Position numbers and translations under genes: made by a program. Below the pieces are notes generated by a model. That model had not been told where the DNA came from. It searched no databases and saw only the letters and a program-made list of their open reading frames with translations. This document shows positions 30,357 to 39,246 of a stretch of 64,000 nucleotides of DNA, piece by piece; the first letter of the stretch is position 1; every line of letters starts with the position of its first letter. This DNA comes from Mannheimia bovis (GTDB taxonomy: Bacteria; Pseudomonadota; Gammaproteobacteria; Enterobacterales; Pasteurellaceae), in assembly GCF_014541205.1 (NCBI RefSeq), contig NZ_CP061280.1, positions 1,814,798 to 1,878,797 on the forward strand. Reading direction: 5' to 3'.

Positions 30357-32048
30357 TTAAATGTTATTAATCGTTGATTTTGCTAATTCTTCATCTCTTA
30401 ATACACGGCGAAGAATTTTACCAACATTACTTTTTGGTAGTTCATCTCTAAACTCAATATCACGTGGAATTTTATAGCCTGTTAGGAATTGGCGACAGTA
30501 ACTACGAAGTTCATCACGAGTTAAACTTTCATCTTTTTTCGTTACAAAAATTTTAATACTTTCGCCAGAAGCCTCGCTTGGCACTCCTATAGCGACAACT
30601 TCATTCACTTTAGGATTTTGTGAAACCACTTCTTCAATTTCGGTTGGATAAACGTTAAAGCCGGATACGATGATCATATCTTTTTTGCGATCGACAATGC
30701 GTAAATTGAGATCTTCACCCATTACGACAATATCGCCTGTTGCCATCCAACCGTCTTTTAATACTTGAGCAGTATCTTCAGGACGATTCCAATAACCTTG
30801 CATTACTTGAGGACCTTTAACCAATAGCTCTCCTCTTTCACCAAGCGGGAGTTCGTTACCTTCATCATCTACAATGCGGATGTCCGTATTGGGTACAGGT
30901 ACGCCAATTGAACCTGAATATTCCACAGAATCGCTCCGTGTTGCAGAAATAAGCGGCGAACATTCTGTCATTCCATAGCCTTCGATAATATGCACGCCGG
31001 TTAAATCGTGCCAGCGTTTAGCTACACTTGATTGAATTGCAGCCCCACCGCCAACACTCAATTTTAAGTTAGAAAAATCTACTTCTTTAAAACTTGGATT
31101 ATTCAATAACGCATTAAATAATGTATTTACGCCTGTAATAATAGATACATTATATTTCTTTAACTCTTTGATAAATCCAGGAATATCGCGTGGGTTAGTA
31201 ATTAATAGCCCTGTCAGACCTAACTCAATAAAGAGCAGGCAATTTAAAGAAAGGGCTAAAACGTGATATAGCGGTAACGGCACAAGCCCAATCATACCAG
31301 TTGTATTTCCTAGCAGTGGCTCTACAATCCATTTGGCTTGCATCATATTTGCAATTAAGTTTTGATGCGTTAGCATTGCCCCTTTCGCTACGCCTGTTGT
31401 ACCTCCAGTGTATTGTAAAAAGGCGAGATCACTACTTGCAATATTCGGTTTTACATATTGTCTTTGCTTACCAATGCTTAATGCCTCTCTAAAACTAACA
31501 GCGTGCGGTAATTTATATTTAGGCACTAATTTCTTCACATATTTAACCACGAAATTAACTAAAGTACGTTTACCAAATGAGAGCTGGTCGCCCATTCGAG
31601 TTAAAATAACATGTTTAATATTGGTATTAAAAACTACTTTTTCTAACGTCGCCGCAAAGTTGGAGACAATTACAATCGCCTTAGCACCACTATCGTTAAG
31701 TTGATGTTCTAATTCACGCGGAGTGTAAAGCGGATTAACATTTACCACCACTAAACCGGCACGCAACGCTCCGAATAATGCAATCGGATATTGCAATAAA
31801 TTTGGCATCATTAATGCAATACGATCGCCTTTTTGTAAGCGTAATTCATTTTGCAAATAGGCAGCGAAAGAGCGACTACGTTCTTCTAATTTGCGAAAGG
31901 TCAGAATTTGCCCCATATTAATATAAGCCGGAATATCCGGGTGGCGTTTTATTGCAGCTTCAAACATCTCTACTAGCGATTCATATTGATTCATTTCAAT
32001 TGTTTTTGGCGAATAGGGAGGGTAATTGTTAAACCATATTTTTTCCAT
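30357..32048 (-). CDS. fadD: Long-chain fatty acid-CoA ligase
   Basis: FadD activates fatty acids to acyl-CoA at the inner membrane using ATP. The 563-residue AMP-forming ligase shows the P-loop motif [27 protein letters not shown], the hinge ATGDIVVM...[24 protein letters not shown] (FadD signature) and C-terminal Lys in [16 protein letters not shown]. Length matches E. coli (561). Starts 9 bases after rseC, so it is probably in the rseBC transcript, an unusual link between fatty acid activation and envelope stress genes. Confidence 0.93.
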   Translation of the reverse strand: MEKIWFNNYPPYSPKTIEMNQYESLVEMFEAAIKRHPDIPAYINMGQILTFRKLEERSRSFAAYLQNELRLQKGDRIALMMPNLLQYPIALFGALRAGLVVVNVNPLYTPRELEHQLNDSGAKAIVIVSNFAATLEKVVFNTNIKHVILTRMGDQLSFGKRTLVNFVVKYVKKLVPKYKLPHAVSFREALSIGKQRQYVKPNIASSDLAFLQYTGGTTGVAKGAMLTHQNLIANMMQAKWIVEPLLGNTTGMIGLVPLPLYHVLALSLNCLLFIELGLTGLLITNPRDIPGFIKELKKYNVSIITGVNTLFNALLNNPSFKEVDFSNLKLSVGGGAAIQSSVAKRWHDLTGVHIIEGYGMTECSPLISATRSDSVEYSGSIGVPVPNTDIRIVDDEGNELPLGERGELLVKGPQVMQGYWNRPEDTAQVLKDGWMATGDIVVMGEDLNLRIVDRKKDMIIVSGFNVYPTEIEEVVSQNPKVNEVVAIGVPSEASGESIKIFVTKKDESLTRDELRSYCRQFLTGYKIPRDIEFRDELPKSNVGKILRRVLRDEELAKSTINNI

Positions 32049-32057
32049 TCTAGTCTC

Positions 32058-32489
32058 CTAAACCTTACCTAAAAAGATAGGCGAAAAATTTGCTTGCTGA
32101 GTGCGTTTATCGATCAATTTTCTTACACCCCAGAAACTCATTCCTGTAAAAAGCAACATCACAAATAACACTATAAGTTCATTTGCAAAAAATTGTGAAA
32201 ATCCGACCGCTGTTATAATTAAAACAAACAGCGGAATACCGTAAATTAAAAAGACACTTTTTAGTAATGTATTTTCAGCTAAACCCAACTGAATTTTATC
32301 ACCCACATTTAACGGCTCATTAACCGTAAGACTAAAACGTGGAGCTATTTTTTCACCGGCTAATGCTGATAATGCTTTTGTACCACAAGCTACCTTTGCA
32401 GCACAACTGCCACAGCCACTTTTGGCATAACACTGTACAATTGCAATACCATTGTGATATTCAACTACGGTCGCTTCCTCTATCATCAT
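32058..32489 (-). CDS. rseC: RseC-family inner-membrane protein (sigma-E modulator)
   Basis: This 143-residue protein has the RseC/MucC layout: an N-terminal domain with a Cys cluster in CYAKSGCGSCAAKVACG (four Cys in a short stretch, possibly redox or iron-sulfur), followed by two membrane helices (LLKSVFLIYGIPLFVLIITAV and ELIVLFVMLLFTGMSFWGV). In E. coli RseC modestly affects sigma-E activity and links to SoxR reduction. Its start overlaps the rseB stop as ATGA, so the two are coupled. Confidence 0.92.
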   Translation of the reverse strand: MMIEEATVVEYHNGIAIVQCYAKSGCGSCAAKVACGTKALSALAGEKIAPRFSLTVNEPLNVGDKIQLGLAENTLLKSVFLIYGIPLFVLIITAVGFSQFFANELIVLFVMLLFTGMSFWGVRKLIDKRTQQANFSPIFLGKV

Positions 32490-33466
32490 TGAGAAGCCTC
32501 CTCTTTAAACTGAATATTTTTTAAAATATGCTTAGCCGCTTGTAATGGTACATCACCAATAATAACTATATCTTTATCATTAATCGTCTGATTTAAAAAA
32601 GTTAATTTGCCTTGTTGCCCAGCATAGCCATCAAAATTTGTACCTTGACTCGGCATTACATAAATCGTAAAACTCAATAAACCATCGCTATATAAACGGC
32701 TATCAACATATTCTGTGTCAAACTGATAAGTAGCTCCGCTTACGGTTTGGCTTTTCATCAAGCGAAAACCTGTCGGTAACTCATTTACTTCCCAATGATA
32801 AGGCGATTTTATCTCTTCTTTTTGGGTAGAAGTTAATGTTGGTAGCATTAAAACATCAATCGCATTAGCAATCATCGCAATTTCTTGAGATTGATAAAGC
32901 TGCAGCACTCGAAATTCTTCTAACACCACATTATCTTCATTTTGTAACTGGCTTTTTAGTAATAAATTGGTCTCTTCATCAATCCAAAGTGTGTAAGAAT
33001 AGCGAAAATTATCTTTTGGTAAAATGCGAATCACTTTCGCCATTCTATCGGCAATACGATCTTTACCCACATCTAAGAAAACATAACCTTTTAAGTGATG
33101 ATAATCAGCGTAAATGACATTGGGGAGGTTATCTAAAATATGTGAACTGTTTAAACTAAAAGGACGGAAATTATATCCTAAATAGCTGACATTACTATCT
33201 TTCAGGATAATCTCTTCTCGATTGTGATCTAGATTTAATAATTGGGCATACTCTTTATCATTAACAAATGCGTGGCGTAAACGGAAAGATTCTATACCTT
33301 CTTGCTGAAGAATATAGAACAATTCGTAATTTGATTTTTTATGAGCGTCAGCCATTGAGGATAAATACAGCAAAGGCGTTTTAATTCCTGTATCTGCCAG
33401 TGCAAAAGCAGAACAAGCGAAAATAGCTATGAACATCAAAAAATATTTTCTTATCTTAATAAACAT
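32486..33466 (-). CDS. rseB: Periplasmic sigma-E regulator RseB (MucB)
   Basis: RseB binds the periplasmic part of RseA and protects it from DegS cleavage until mislocalised LPS or outer-membrane proteins appear. The protein has an N-terminal signal peptide (KIRKYFLMFIAIFACSAFALA), a large lipid-binding LolA-like domain and a smaller C-terminal domain. A TTG at 33478 would add four residues, but the ATG at 33466 with GAGA upstream is preferred, giving 326 residues (E. coli 318). It is separated from rseA by a strong terminator and overlaps rseC. Confidence 0.92.
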   Translation of the reverse strand: MFIKIRKYFLMFIAIFACSAFALADTGIKTPLLYLSSMADAHKKSNYELFYILQQEGIESFRLRHAFVNDKEYAQLLNLDHNREEIILKDSNVSYLGYNFRPFSLNSSHILDNLPNVIYADYHHLKGYVFLDVGKDRIADRMAKVIRILPKDNFRYSYTLWIDEETNLLLKSQLQNEDNVVLEEFRVLQLYQSQEIAMIANAIDVLMLPTLTSTQKEEIKSPYHWEVNELPTGFRLMKSQTVSGATYQFDTEYVDSRLYSDGLLSFTIYVMPSQGTNFDGYAGQQGKLTFLNQTINDKDIVIIGDVPLQAAKHILKNIQFKEEASQ

Positions 33467-33571
33467 ATTTATTCTCAAACCCCAATTAAACTGACTTATT
33501 CTATCAAAAAATTTAAATCATTTCGCTATTAGTAAGTAATTTCTTGTCTTTTCGCTACATTTACATACAAA

Positions 33572-33604
33572 AAGCCACATAATTATCAGTTAATTATGTG
33601 GCTT
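33572..33604 (-). terminator. Strong terminator between rseA and rseB
   Basis: AAGCCACATAATTA and its complement TAATTATGTGGCTT form a 14-bp stem with a 5-base loop, and on the minus strand the hairpin ends in TTTTT. It lies 20 bases after rseA and stops most rpoE-rseA transcripts before rseB. Confidence 0.85.
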
Positions 33605-33624
33605 CTCACTTATCTTAATCTATC

Positions 33625-34236
33625 TTATCTATTTTGCTGTTCTACTTGATTTGAAGAAGTTCTAGACTTCTGTTTTTCTTCTTCTGATAAAGTTACACCC
33701 TGTACTGTATTTGTACGACGTTGTAATTCGTGATTTTCTAATAACGCATTAATTTTACGTTGCTGAAGCTCTAACTGTTCAGCAGTTGGCTGATCTTTCT
33801 CCGGTGCATTATAACTTACCGCTTCAACAGAGTTGCTGAAAGGTAAAGTCTGCAATACAGGCTGAGTTTGAGCCACTTCTTCATTAGCATTAAATGAATT
33901 TACACCAAATACGGCAACTAAGCAGACTGAAGCAGCGACACCTGCTTGTAAAAGTGGGGTACTCCAACGTTTAAGTTTAAGCAATAAGCCTCTTGGTTTT
34001 TCAGACGAGCCTTGAGATTCAATTTCCTCATTTTCAAGCAATGCTTCCATTTTGGCAGAAAAATCTGCACCTAAGATAACCTCATCGCCTTGCATCACGC
34101 TACGAATAGTGTGATAGCTTGCCCATTTTTGCTGTAATTCAGGGCTATTGGTTAAGGTTTCTAAAAACTCTTTATCAACATCTTGCCCGTCCATATAAGC
34201 AGAAAGGTATTCGTGTTGAGTAATGCGTTGTTGCAT
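33625..34236 (-). CDS. rseA: Anti-sigma-E factor RseA
   Basis: RseA is an inner-membrane protein that holds sigma-E inactive until cleaved by DegS and RseP. The N-terminal cytoplasmic sigma-binding domain is visible (EYLSAYMDGQDVDKEFLETLT, WASYHTIRSVMQGD), followed by one membrane helix (AGVAASVCLVAVFGVNSF) and a periplasmic Gln-rich, charged tail. The ATG at 34236 has TTGGAG in front of it; a TTG at 34248 would overlap that Shine-Dalgarno and is rejected. 203 residues compare with 216 in E. coli. Lies 47 bases after rpoE. Confidence 0.93.
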   Translation of the reverse strand: MQQRITQHEYLSAYMDGQDVDKEFLETLTNSPELQQKWASYHTIRSVMQGDEVILGADFSAKMEALLENEEIESQGSSEKPRGLLLKLKRWSTPLLQAGVAASVCLVAVFGVNSFNANEEVAQTQPVLQTLPFSNSVEAVSYNAPEKDQPTAEQLELQQRKINALLENHELQRRTNTVQGVTLSEEEKQKSRTSSNQVEQQNR

Positions 34237-34283
34237 AATCGGCTCCAATGATTTTTGAGATTTTTTAAAACTATTTATTTAAC

Positions 34284-34856
34284 TTACTGCATAAGTGGAT
34301 TAACTTTTGCATCAATTGCTTCCCTTGCACGGAAAATACGCGAACGCACTGTTCCTACCGGGCATTCCATCACTTCTGCGATTTCTTCATAGCTTAAACC
34401 TTCTAATTCCCTTAAACGAATAGCGGTTTTAAGCTCTTCAGGTAAACTTTCAATCGTATCAAATACGACTTTCTTTAATTCTTCAGATAACACCAGATTT
34501 TCAGGTGTATCGCTCTCACGAAGCTGAGTACCAACATCATAGCTTTCAGCATCTTCGGCTAAAATATCCTCTTTTGGAGGTCTTCTGCCTAATGAAGTTA
34601 AATGATTTTTTGCAGTATTAACCGCAATACGATAAAGCCAAGTATAAAAAGCACTTTCCCCACGGAAAGATTCTAAAGAACGGTAGGCTTTAATAAAAGA
34701 CTCTTGCACAATGTCCGGAATATCATCTCTTGCAACATAACGAGTAAGCAAACCGGCTACTCTGTTTTGATAACGTACTACAAGTAAATTAAATGCTTTT
34801 TTATCACCTTTTTGTGCTTTTTCGACTAATTCTTGGTCGGTGATCTGTTCGCTCAA
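34284..34856 (-). CDS. rpoE: Envelope-stress sigma factor RpoE (sigma-E), TTG start
   Basis: RpoE directs transcription of outer-membrane biogenesis and stress genes. The 190-residue ECF sigma factor contains region 2 (VRYQNRVAGLLTRYVARDDIPDIVQESFIKAYRSLESFRGESAFYTWLYRIAVNTAKNHL) and region 4 (ETIESLPEELKTAIRLRELEGLSYEEIAEVMECPVGTVRSRIFRARE), and has the same length as E. coli RpoE (191). The start codon is TTG at 34856: the sequence begins MSEQ-TDQ as in E. coli, no ATG occurs before region 2, and TTAGGAGAG lies at good distance. An apparent sigma-E promoter lies upstream (34902-34928), implying autoregulation. Confidence 0.95.
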   Translation of the reverse strand: MSEQITDQELVEKAQKGDKKAFNLLVVRYQNRVAGLLTRYVARDDIPDIVQESFIKAYRSLESFRGESAFYTWLYRIAVNTAKNHLTSLGRRPPKEDILAEDAESYDVGTQLRESDTPENLVLSEELKKVVFDTIESLPEELKTAIRLRELEGLSYEEIAEVMECPVGTVRSRIFRAREAIDAKVNPLMQ

Positions 34857-34901
34857 CTGCGGACTCTCCTAATAAACGTGTCATTTCCATTGCACACTTC
34901 T

Positions 34902-34928
34902 TTAGTGTGTGCCTAATATAAAAAGTTC
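34902..34928 (-). promoter_or_regulatory. Sigma-E-type autoregulated promoter of rpoE
   Basis: On the minus strand GAACTT (34928-34923) and ACTAA (34906-34902) are 16 bases apart, very like the E. coli rpoE P2 promoter (GAACTT-N16-TCTAA). The -10 element lies about 45 bases before the TTG start. A small hairpin of GCACAC and GTGTGC arms (34892-34912) spans the start of the transcript. Confidence 0.7.
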
Positions 34929-34994
34929 AAAAAATTTATCTTTTTCCTTAAATTTTTTACTTTCTTGATAAAACCTTAAAAAATACCAATAAGA

Positions 34995-35048
34995 AAGCGG
35001 TCGGATTTTATCGAAATTTTGCAAAAATTTCAAAAAATCTGACCGCTT
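34995..35048 (-). terminator. Inverted uptake-sequence hairpin after leuA
   Basis: AAGCGGTCGGATTTT pairs with AAAATCTGACCGCTT (one G-U or mismatch) across about 24 bases, 44 bases past the leuA stop. It separates leuA from the rpoE promoter region. Confidence 0.65.
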
Positions 35049-35091
35049 GTATCGCATTGAAAAGAGCAAATTGTAATTTGCCTCTAATTTA

Positions 35092-36636
35092 TTATTTCTT
35101 CGCTTTGATATCTGCCACTTTCTGTGAACGATAAATTGCATTAATTGCGTGAATTAATGCTCGTGCTGAACTTTCGACAATATCGGTTGCTAAACCAACA
35201 CCGTGGAATTTTCTGCCATCATATTCCACTACGATATCCACTTGCCCTAAGGCTTCTGCACCCTCGCCTTTTGCCGTTAAGTTATAGTGCGACATTTTTA
35301 GCTCCATACCCACAATCTTCATAATTGCATTATAAGTTGCTTCAACTGGACCATTACCGCCCTGCGAAGTTGCACTTTGACGAACACCGTCTAGTTCTAC
35401 TTGTACAAATGCAGATGCCGGCAAACCGCTAATCAGCTGGGTCGTAATCACATCTAGTTTTAATCTATTTTCTTCACCTTGTTGCATATCAATAAAAGCA
35501 AGAGCTTCTAAATCATAATCGAAAACCTGCCCTTTTTTATCTGCAAGCTGTAGGAAAGCCTCATAGAGCTTATCTAAATCGTAATCCGCTTCAGTATAGC
35601 CCATATCCGCCATATGCCCTTTAACTGCTGCACGACCTGAACGAGCCGTTAAATTTAACTTCTCTTTTTTCAAGCCGATGGTTTCAGGCGACATAATTTC
35701 ATAGGTATTTTTGTTTTTAAGCATACCATCTTGGTGAATGCCTGATGAGTGAGCAAACGCATTGCTGCCCACAATCGCTTTATTCGGCTGAATTGGCATA
35801 TTGCAAAGCTGACTTACCATTTGGCTTACACGATGAATTTCTTGAGTATTTATGCGAGTGTCCACGCCCATAAATTCTTGGCGGGTTTTAATTGCCATTA
35901 CCACTTCTTCTAATGCAGTATTGCCCGCACGTTCGCCAATGCCGTTGATGGTACATTCGATCTGCCTTGCTCCGTTTTGCACCGCTGTTAATGAGTTCGC
36001 TGTAGCCATTCCTAAATCGTTATGACAATGTACAGAAACGATAGCTTTATCAATATTCGGCACTCGGTTCATTACTTGATGAATAATATTGCCGTATTCA
36101 TTCGGCAAGCAGAAACCGACCGTATCCGGAATATTGACTGTAGTTGCCCCTGCATTAATGGCAGCTTCTACAATACGGCAGATATTATCAATCCCTGTTC
36201 GACCTGCATCTTCACACGAAAATTCAACATCATCGGTATAGCCACGAGCACGTTTTACCGCCGCTACTGCCATTTCTACCACATCATCAAATGAACGCTT
36301 TAATTTTGCTTCAACGTGCAAAGCAGAACTCGCAATAAAGGTATGAATACGAAATGCTTCTGCTACTTTTAAGGCTTCATAAGCAGCATCAATATCTTTT
36401 GCTACCGCACGGGAAAGTGCAGCAACACGGCTGTTTTTAATATGACGAGCAATAGTTTGTACCGATTCAAAATCGCCCGCTGAAGAAACAGGAAATCCCA
36501 CTTCCATTACATCAACGCCTAAACGCTCCAATGCGAGTGCAATTTGTAGTTTCTCTTTTACCGTTAAACTCGCTTTTAGGGATTGTTCGCCATCACGCAG
36601 TGTTGTATCAAAAATAATAATGTTATTGTTGCTCAT
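35092..36636 (-). CDS. leuA: 2-isopropylmalate synthase
   Basis: LeuA condenses acetyl-CoA with 2-ketoisovalerate, the first step of leucine synthesis. The 514-residue protein has the catalytic TIM barrel with [17 protein letters not shown] at the N-terminus, [15 protein letters not shown] and [17 protein letters not shown], then a LeuA C-terminal regulatory domain that binds leucine. Length is near E. coli (523). It is preceded by a complete leu attenuator and is followed directly by the rpoE block, so leuBCD are not in this transcript. Confidence 0.97.
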   Translation of the reverse strand: MSNNNIIIFDTTLRDGEQSLKASLTVKEKLQIALALERLGVDVMEVGFPVSSAGDFESVQTIARHIKNSRVAALSRAVAKDIDAAYEALKVAEAFRIHTFIASSALHVEAKLKRSFDDVVEMAVAAVKRARGYTDDVEFSCEDAGRTGIDNICRIVEAAINAGATTVNIPDTVGFCLPNEYGNIIHQVMNRVPNIDKAIVSVHCHNDLGMATANSLTAVQNGARQIECTINGIGERAGNTALEEVVMAIKTRQEFMGVDTRINTQEIHRVSQMVSQLCNMPIQPNKAIVGSNAFAHSSGIHQDGMLKNKNTYEIMSPETIGLKKEKLNLTARSGRAAVKGHMADMGYTEADYDLDKLYEAFLQLADKKGQVFDYDLEALAFIDMQQGEENRLKLDVITTQLISGLPASAFVQVELDGVRQSATSQGGNGPVEATYNAIMKIVGMELKMSHYNLTAKGEGAEALGQVDIVVEYDGRKFHGVGLATDIVESSARALIHAINAIYRSQKVADIKAKK

Positions 36637-36668
36637 AATAAAACCTTCATTTTATTGGGATAAAAAAA

Positions 36669-36689
36669 GCCCGCATTTTAAGTGCGGGC
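36669..36689 (-). terminator. leu attenuator terminator upstream of leuA
   Basis: GCCCGCA and TGCGGGC form a GC-rich stem and on the minus strand are followed by seven T residues. It lies after the leader peptide and before the leuA ATG (33 bases), the position of an attenuator rather than an operon-end terminator. Confidence 0.85.
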
Positions 36690-36728
36690 AAGAATGTGGA
36701 TAGTCCATTTACTTTTTCCAACCAGTCT

Positions 36729-36785
36729 TTATCCTCGCACAGAATACGATAACAGAGATAATCGGAGTAAGGTAAATTTTTCCAT
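36729..36785 (-). CDS. leuL: leu operon leader peptide
   Basis: A short frame encodes MEKFTLLRLSLLSYSVRG (18 residues) with five Leu codons (TTA, CTC, TTA, CTG, TTA) within seven positions. It ends 39 bases before the attenuator stem. Slow translation at the Leu codons when leucyl-tRNA is scarce would favour an antiterminator and let leuA be transcribed. No good Shine-Dalgarno is seen; the upstream sequence is A- and C-rich. The type is well known in gammaproteobacteria; the peptide itself is too short for normal gene finding. Confidence 0.85.
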   Translation of the reverse strand: MEKFTLLRLSLLSYSVRG

Positions 36786-36834
36786 ATGTTGTGTTGTGTG
36801 TTTATGTTTGCATTGTTATTCGCTAATGGGGTGT

Positions 36835-36862
36835 ATATTAGCTTTATCTAAGGCAATGTCAA
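36835..36862 (-). promoter_or_regulatory. Sigma-70 promoter of leuL-leuA
   Basis: TTGACA (36862-36857) and TAATAT (36840-36835) on the minus strand are 16 bases apart, a near-consensus promoter. Transcription would start near 36828, about 43 bases before the leader peptide. The remainder of the gap (36863-37112) is very AT-rich, and I see no gene or clear site other than the presumed yigL promoter. Confidence 0.7.
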
Positions 36863-37112
36863 TAGCATTTTTCACTTTACGCAACCGTTTAACTTTAATT
36901 AAAGACTAGTCATACCAGAACATTATATTACTATTAGCAACACTTTTAGCTAAAAATTCCAAATGAAAAAAATAATATAATACAATACATTAATTTTAAT
37001 GATATTTAGAATTTTAAAAAATTCTAAAAAATAATTTTTAATTTATTATTCTCTTTGAAGTTTCAACTCAAATTTGATAGCCTCTTGCATTATTTACTGC
37101 TGAGGATACACA

Positions 37113-37928
37113 ATGACCCTACCATTTCGTGCCATTATTTCCGATCTCGACGGCACTCTGCTAAATGCAAATCATAAAATTGGTGATTTTACGATTGATA
37201 CATTAGAAAAATTATCGCAAAAAGGGATAGATATTTTTCTTGCCACCGGCAGAAATTACCCTGATGTTTCGCATATTATCAGTAAAATGAATGTTAAAAA
37301 TGCAATGCTGGTTACATCAAACGGAGCAAGAGCTAATAATTTAGACGGCGAAAAAATTGTCAGCCATTACTTGCCTGAAGATATCGCCGTTGAATTAATG
37401 AATATTGAATTTGACGATAAAAATGTTTGCTTAAACAGTTATCAAGGCGATGAATGGTTTATCAATAAAGAGATTCCACAACTGAAACAGTTCCATCAAG
37501 AATCCGGTTTTGGTTATCAAGTGGCTGATTTTTCTAACCACCACGGCAGAGAAACAGAGAAAGTCTTTTTTATCGGCAGAACGCCTGAAGCCTTAACCCC
37601 GATTGAAAATTACATTCAAGCAACTTATGGCGATAACGTACAAATGACCTATTCCGCTCTACTCTGCCTTGAAGTAATGGCAAAGGGCGTTTGTAAAGCG
37701 AATGCGTTGGAAGAGTTAGTGAAATTACGAGGCTACAGATTACAAGATTGCATTGCCTTTGGCGACGGTATGAATGATGTAGAAATGTTGAACTTAGCGG
37801 GCAAAGGCTGTCTAATGGCAAATGCCGATCCTCGCTTAAAATTAGCATTACCAAACAATGAAGTGATTGGATACAACAAAGACGAAGCGGTTGCCAGTTA
37901 TATTCGAGCCACTTTTGGTATCATCTAA
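37113..37928 (+). CDS. yigL: HAD-IIB (Cof-type) phosphatase YigL-like
   Basis: This 271-residue HAD hydrolase begins ISDLDGTLLNANHKIGDFT (motif I, DxDGT), has TSNGAR, a C2B cap and motif III/IV CIAFGDGMNDVEMLNLAGKGCLM. Sequence resemblance to E. coli YigL, a pyridoxal phosphate and sugar phosphate phosphatase, is strong through the whole length (for example CLEVMAxGVxKxxALE). The exact substrate in this organism is inferred. A single gene with a GAGGA ribosome-binding site. Confidence 0.9.
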   Translation: MTLPFRAIISDLDGTLLNANHKIGDFTIDTLEKLSQKGIDIFLATGRNYPDVSHIISKMNVKNAMLVTSNGARANNLDGEKIVSHYLPEDIAVELMNIEFDDKNVCLNSYQGDEWFINKEIPQLKQFHQESGFGYQVADFSNHHGRETEKVFFIGRTPEALTPIENYIQATYGDNVQMTYSALLCLEVMAKGVCKANALEELVKLRGYRLQDCIAFGDGMNDVEMLNLAGKGCLMANADPRLKLALPNNEVIGYNKDEAVASYIRATFGII

Positions 37929-37986
37929 TTGCAAATTTTTCTCTAAAAATGACCGCTTGTAGCACAATATATCACAAAGGAAGAGT

Positions 37987-39150
37987 ATGAAACGTAAAAC
38001 ATTAGCTACACTTGTGCTAATTGCCGCTGTCGGAATAGGCGGATATTTTTACTACACTCAGCAAAATAATGAACCACAAATTCATTATATTACTGAAGCG
38101 GTTAGTCGTGCCGAAATCAATAAAAATGTGCTTGCTACAGGATCAGTACGAGCAAGCAAACGCACCGAAGTTGGGGCTCAAGTTTCGGGTAAAATCCAAA
38201 AACTCTATGTCGAATTAGGACAAACCGTTAAACAGGGCGATTTGATTGCAGATATTGATTCAAGCAATCAAAACAACACTTTGAGCACCGCTCAAGCTCA
38301 ACTTGCTTCGTACAAAGCACAGCTAACCTCCGCACAGGTTGCCCTTGAAGTGGCTCAGTCTAATTACAACCGATTAACTAAATTATATCGAGCCAGCAGT
38401 GCAGCCTTAGCAGATGTCGAAACCGCAAAAAACACCTTAGCTTCCGCCAAAGCAACGGTTGATAACATCAAAGCACAATTAAAATCGGCAGAAATCTCGG
38501 TGAATGATGCTCAAACCAATTTGAATTACACTCAAATCATTTCACCAATGGACGGCGTGATTGTGTCTGTACCGGTTTCCGTCGGGCAGACAGTTAATTC
38601 TAATCAAACATCGCCAACTATTGTGCAAGTAGCTGATTTATCTAAAATGCTGATTAAACTTGAGATTTCAGAAGGCGATATTGCCCAAGTAAAAGTCGGG
38701 CAACAAGTCAAATTTTCCACCCTTGCCGATCCTAATCGAGAGTATTTAGCAACCATTGATTCGGTTGATCCTGCCCTCACTACACTTACCGATAACAACT
38801 ATACCGAACAATCAGGTAACACGGAGGCAGTTTATTACTATGCGAATGTTTCGATTGATAATGCCGATAGCAGCTTACGCATTGGAATGACAACACAAGC
38901 TCAAATTACCATTGATAAACGGGAGCAAGTGTTAGTTGTTCCCACTAACGTGATTAAAAAACGTGGAAAAGAAAATTATGTTTTGGTACTAGAAAATGGT
39001 CAATCAGTGGAGAAACCAATCCAAATTGGTATTTCTGATACACAAAATACCGAAGTTGTAGCGGGCTTAAACGAAGGCGATCAGGTTATTGTTACGCAAA
39101 GAGCGGATGGAGAAAAAATAAGCACAACACGAGGACCAAGAATTCTCTAA
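37987..39150 (+). CDS. macA: MacA-type periplasmic adaptor, without adjacent macB
   Basis: MacA links an inner-membrane ABC exporter (MacB) to a TolC-type channel. The 387-residue protein has an N-terminal membrane anchor (LATLVLIAAVGIGGYFYYT), a split lipoyl domain (GAQVSGKIQKLYVELGQTVKQGDLI), a long alpha-hairpin coiled coil (about residues 100-180), IISPMDGVIVSVPVSVGQTV and a beta-barrel/membrane-proximal end. All domains are intact. In most genomes macB follows at once; here the next gene is a leftward BASS transporter after a terminator, so its partner must be elsewhere or be a different pump. Confidence 0.85.
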   Translation: MKRKTLATLVLIAAVGIGGYFYYTQQNNEPQIHYITEAVSRAEINKNVLATGSVRASKRTEVGAQVSGKIQKLYVELGQTVKQGDLIADIDSSNQNNTLSTAQAQLASYKAQLTSAQVALEVAQSNYNRLTKLYRASSAALADVETAKNTLASAKATVDNIKAQLKSAEISVNDAQTNLNYTQIISPMDGVIVSVPVSVGQTVNSNQTSPTIVQVADLSKMLIKLEISEGDIAQVKVGQQVKFSTLADPNREYLATIDSVDPALTTLTDNNYTEQSGNTEAVYYYANVSIDNADSSLRIGMTTQAQITIDKREQVLVVPTNVIKKRGKENYVLVLENGQSVEKPIQIGISDTQNTEVVAGLNEGDQVIVTQRADGEKISTTRGPRIL

Positions 39151-39165
39151 ATCCTTTCTAAATAA

Positions 39166-39221
39166 CAAGCGGTTAAATTTCCTTCATATTTTGCAAAAAA
39201 TAAGAAAAATTTAACCGCTTG
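39166..39221. terminator. Inverted uptake-sequence hairpin between macA and the BASS transporter gene
   Basis: CAAGCGGTTAAATTT and its exact complement AAATTTAACCGCTTG flank a 26-base loop between converging stops. There is no T tract immediately after it on the plus strand. Confidence 0.6.
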
Positions 39222-39246
39222 CCTGTTTCTATATTAAAACGAATAT

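Noticed and set aside
36682-36909. A 75-codon rightward frame upstream of leuA
   Set aside because: It runs antisense through the leu attenuator, leader peptide and promoter, is Cys/Leu-rich without any domain, and has no ribosome-binding site.
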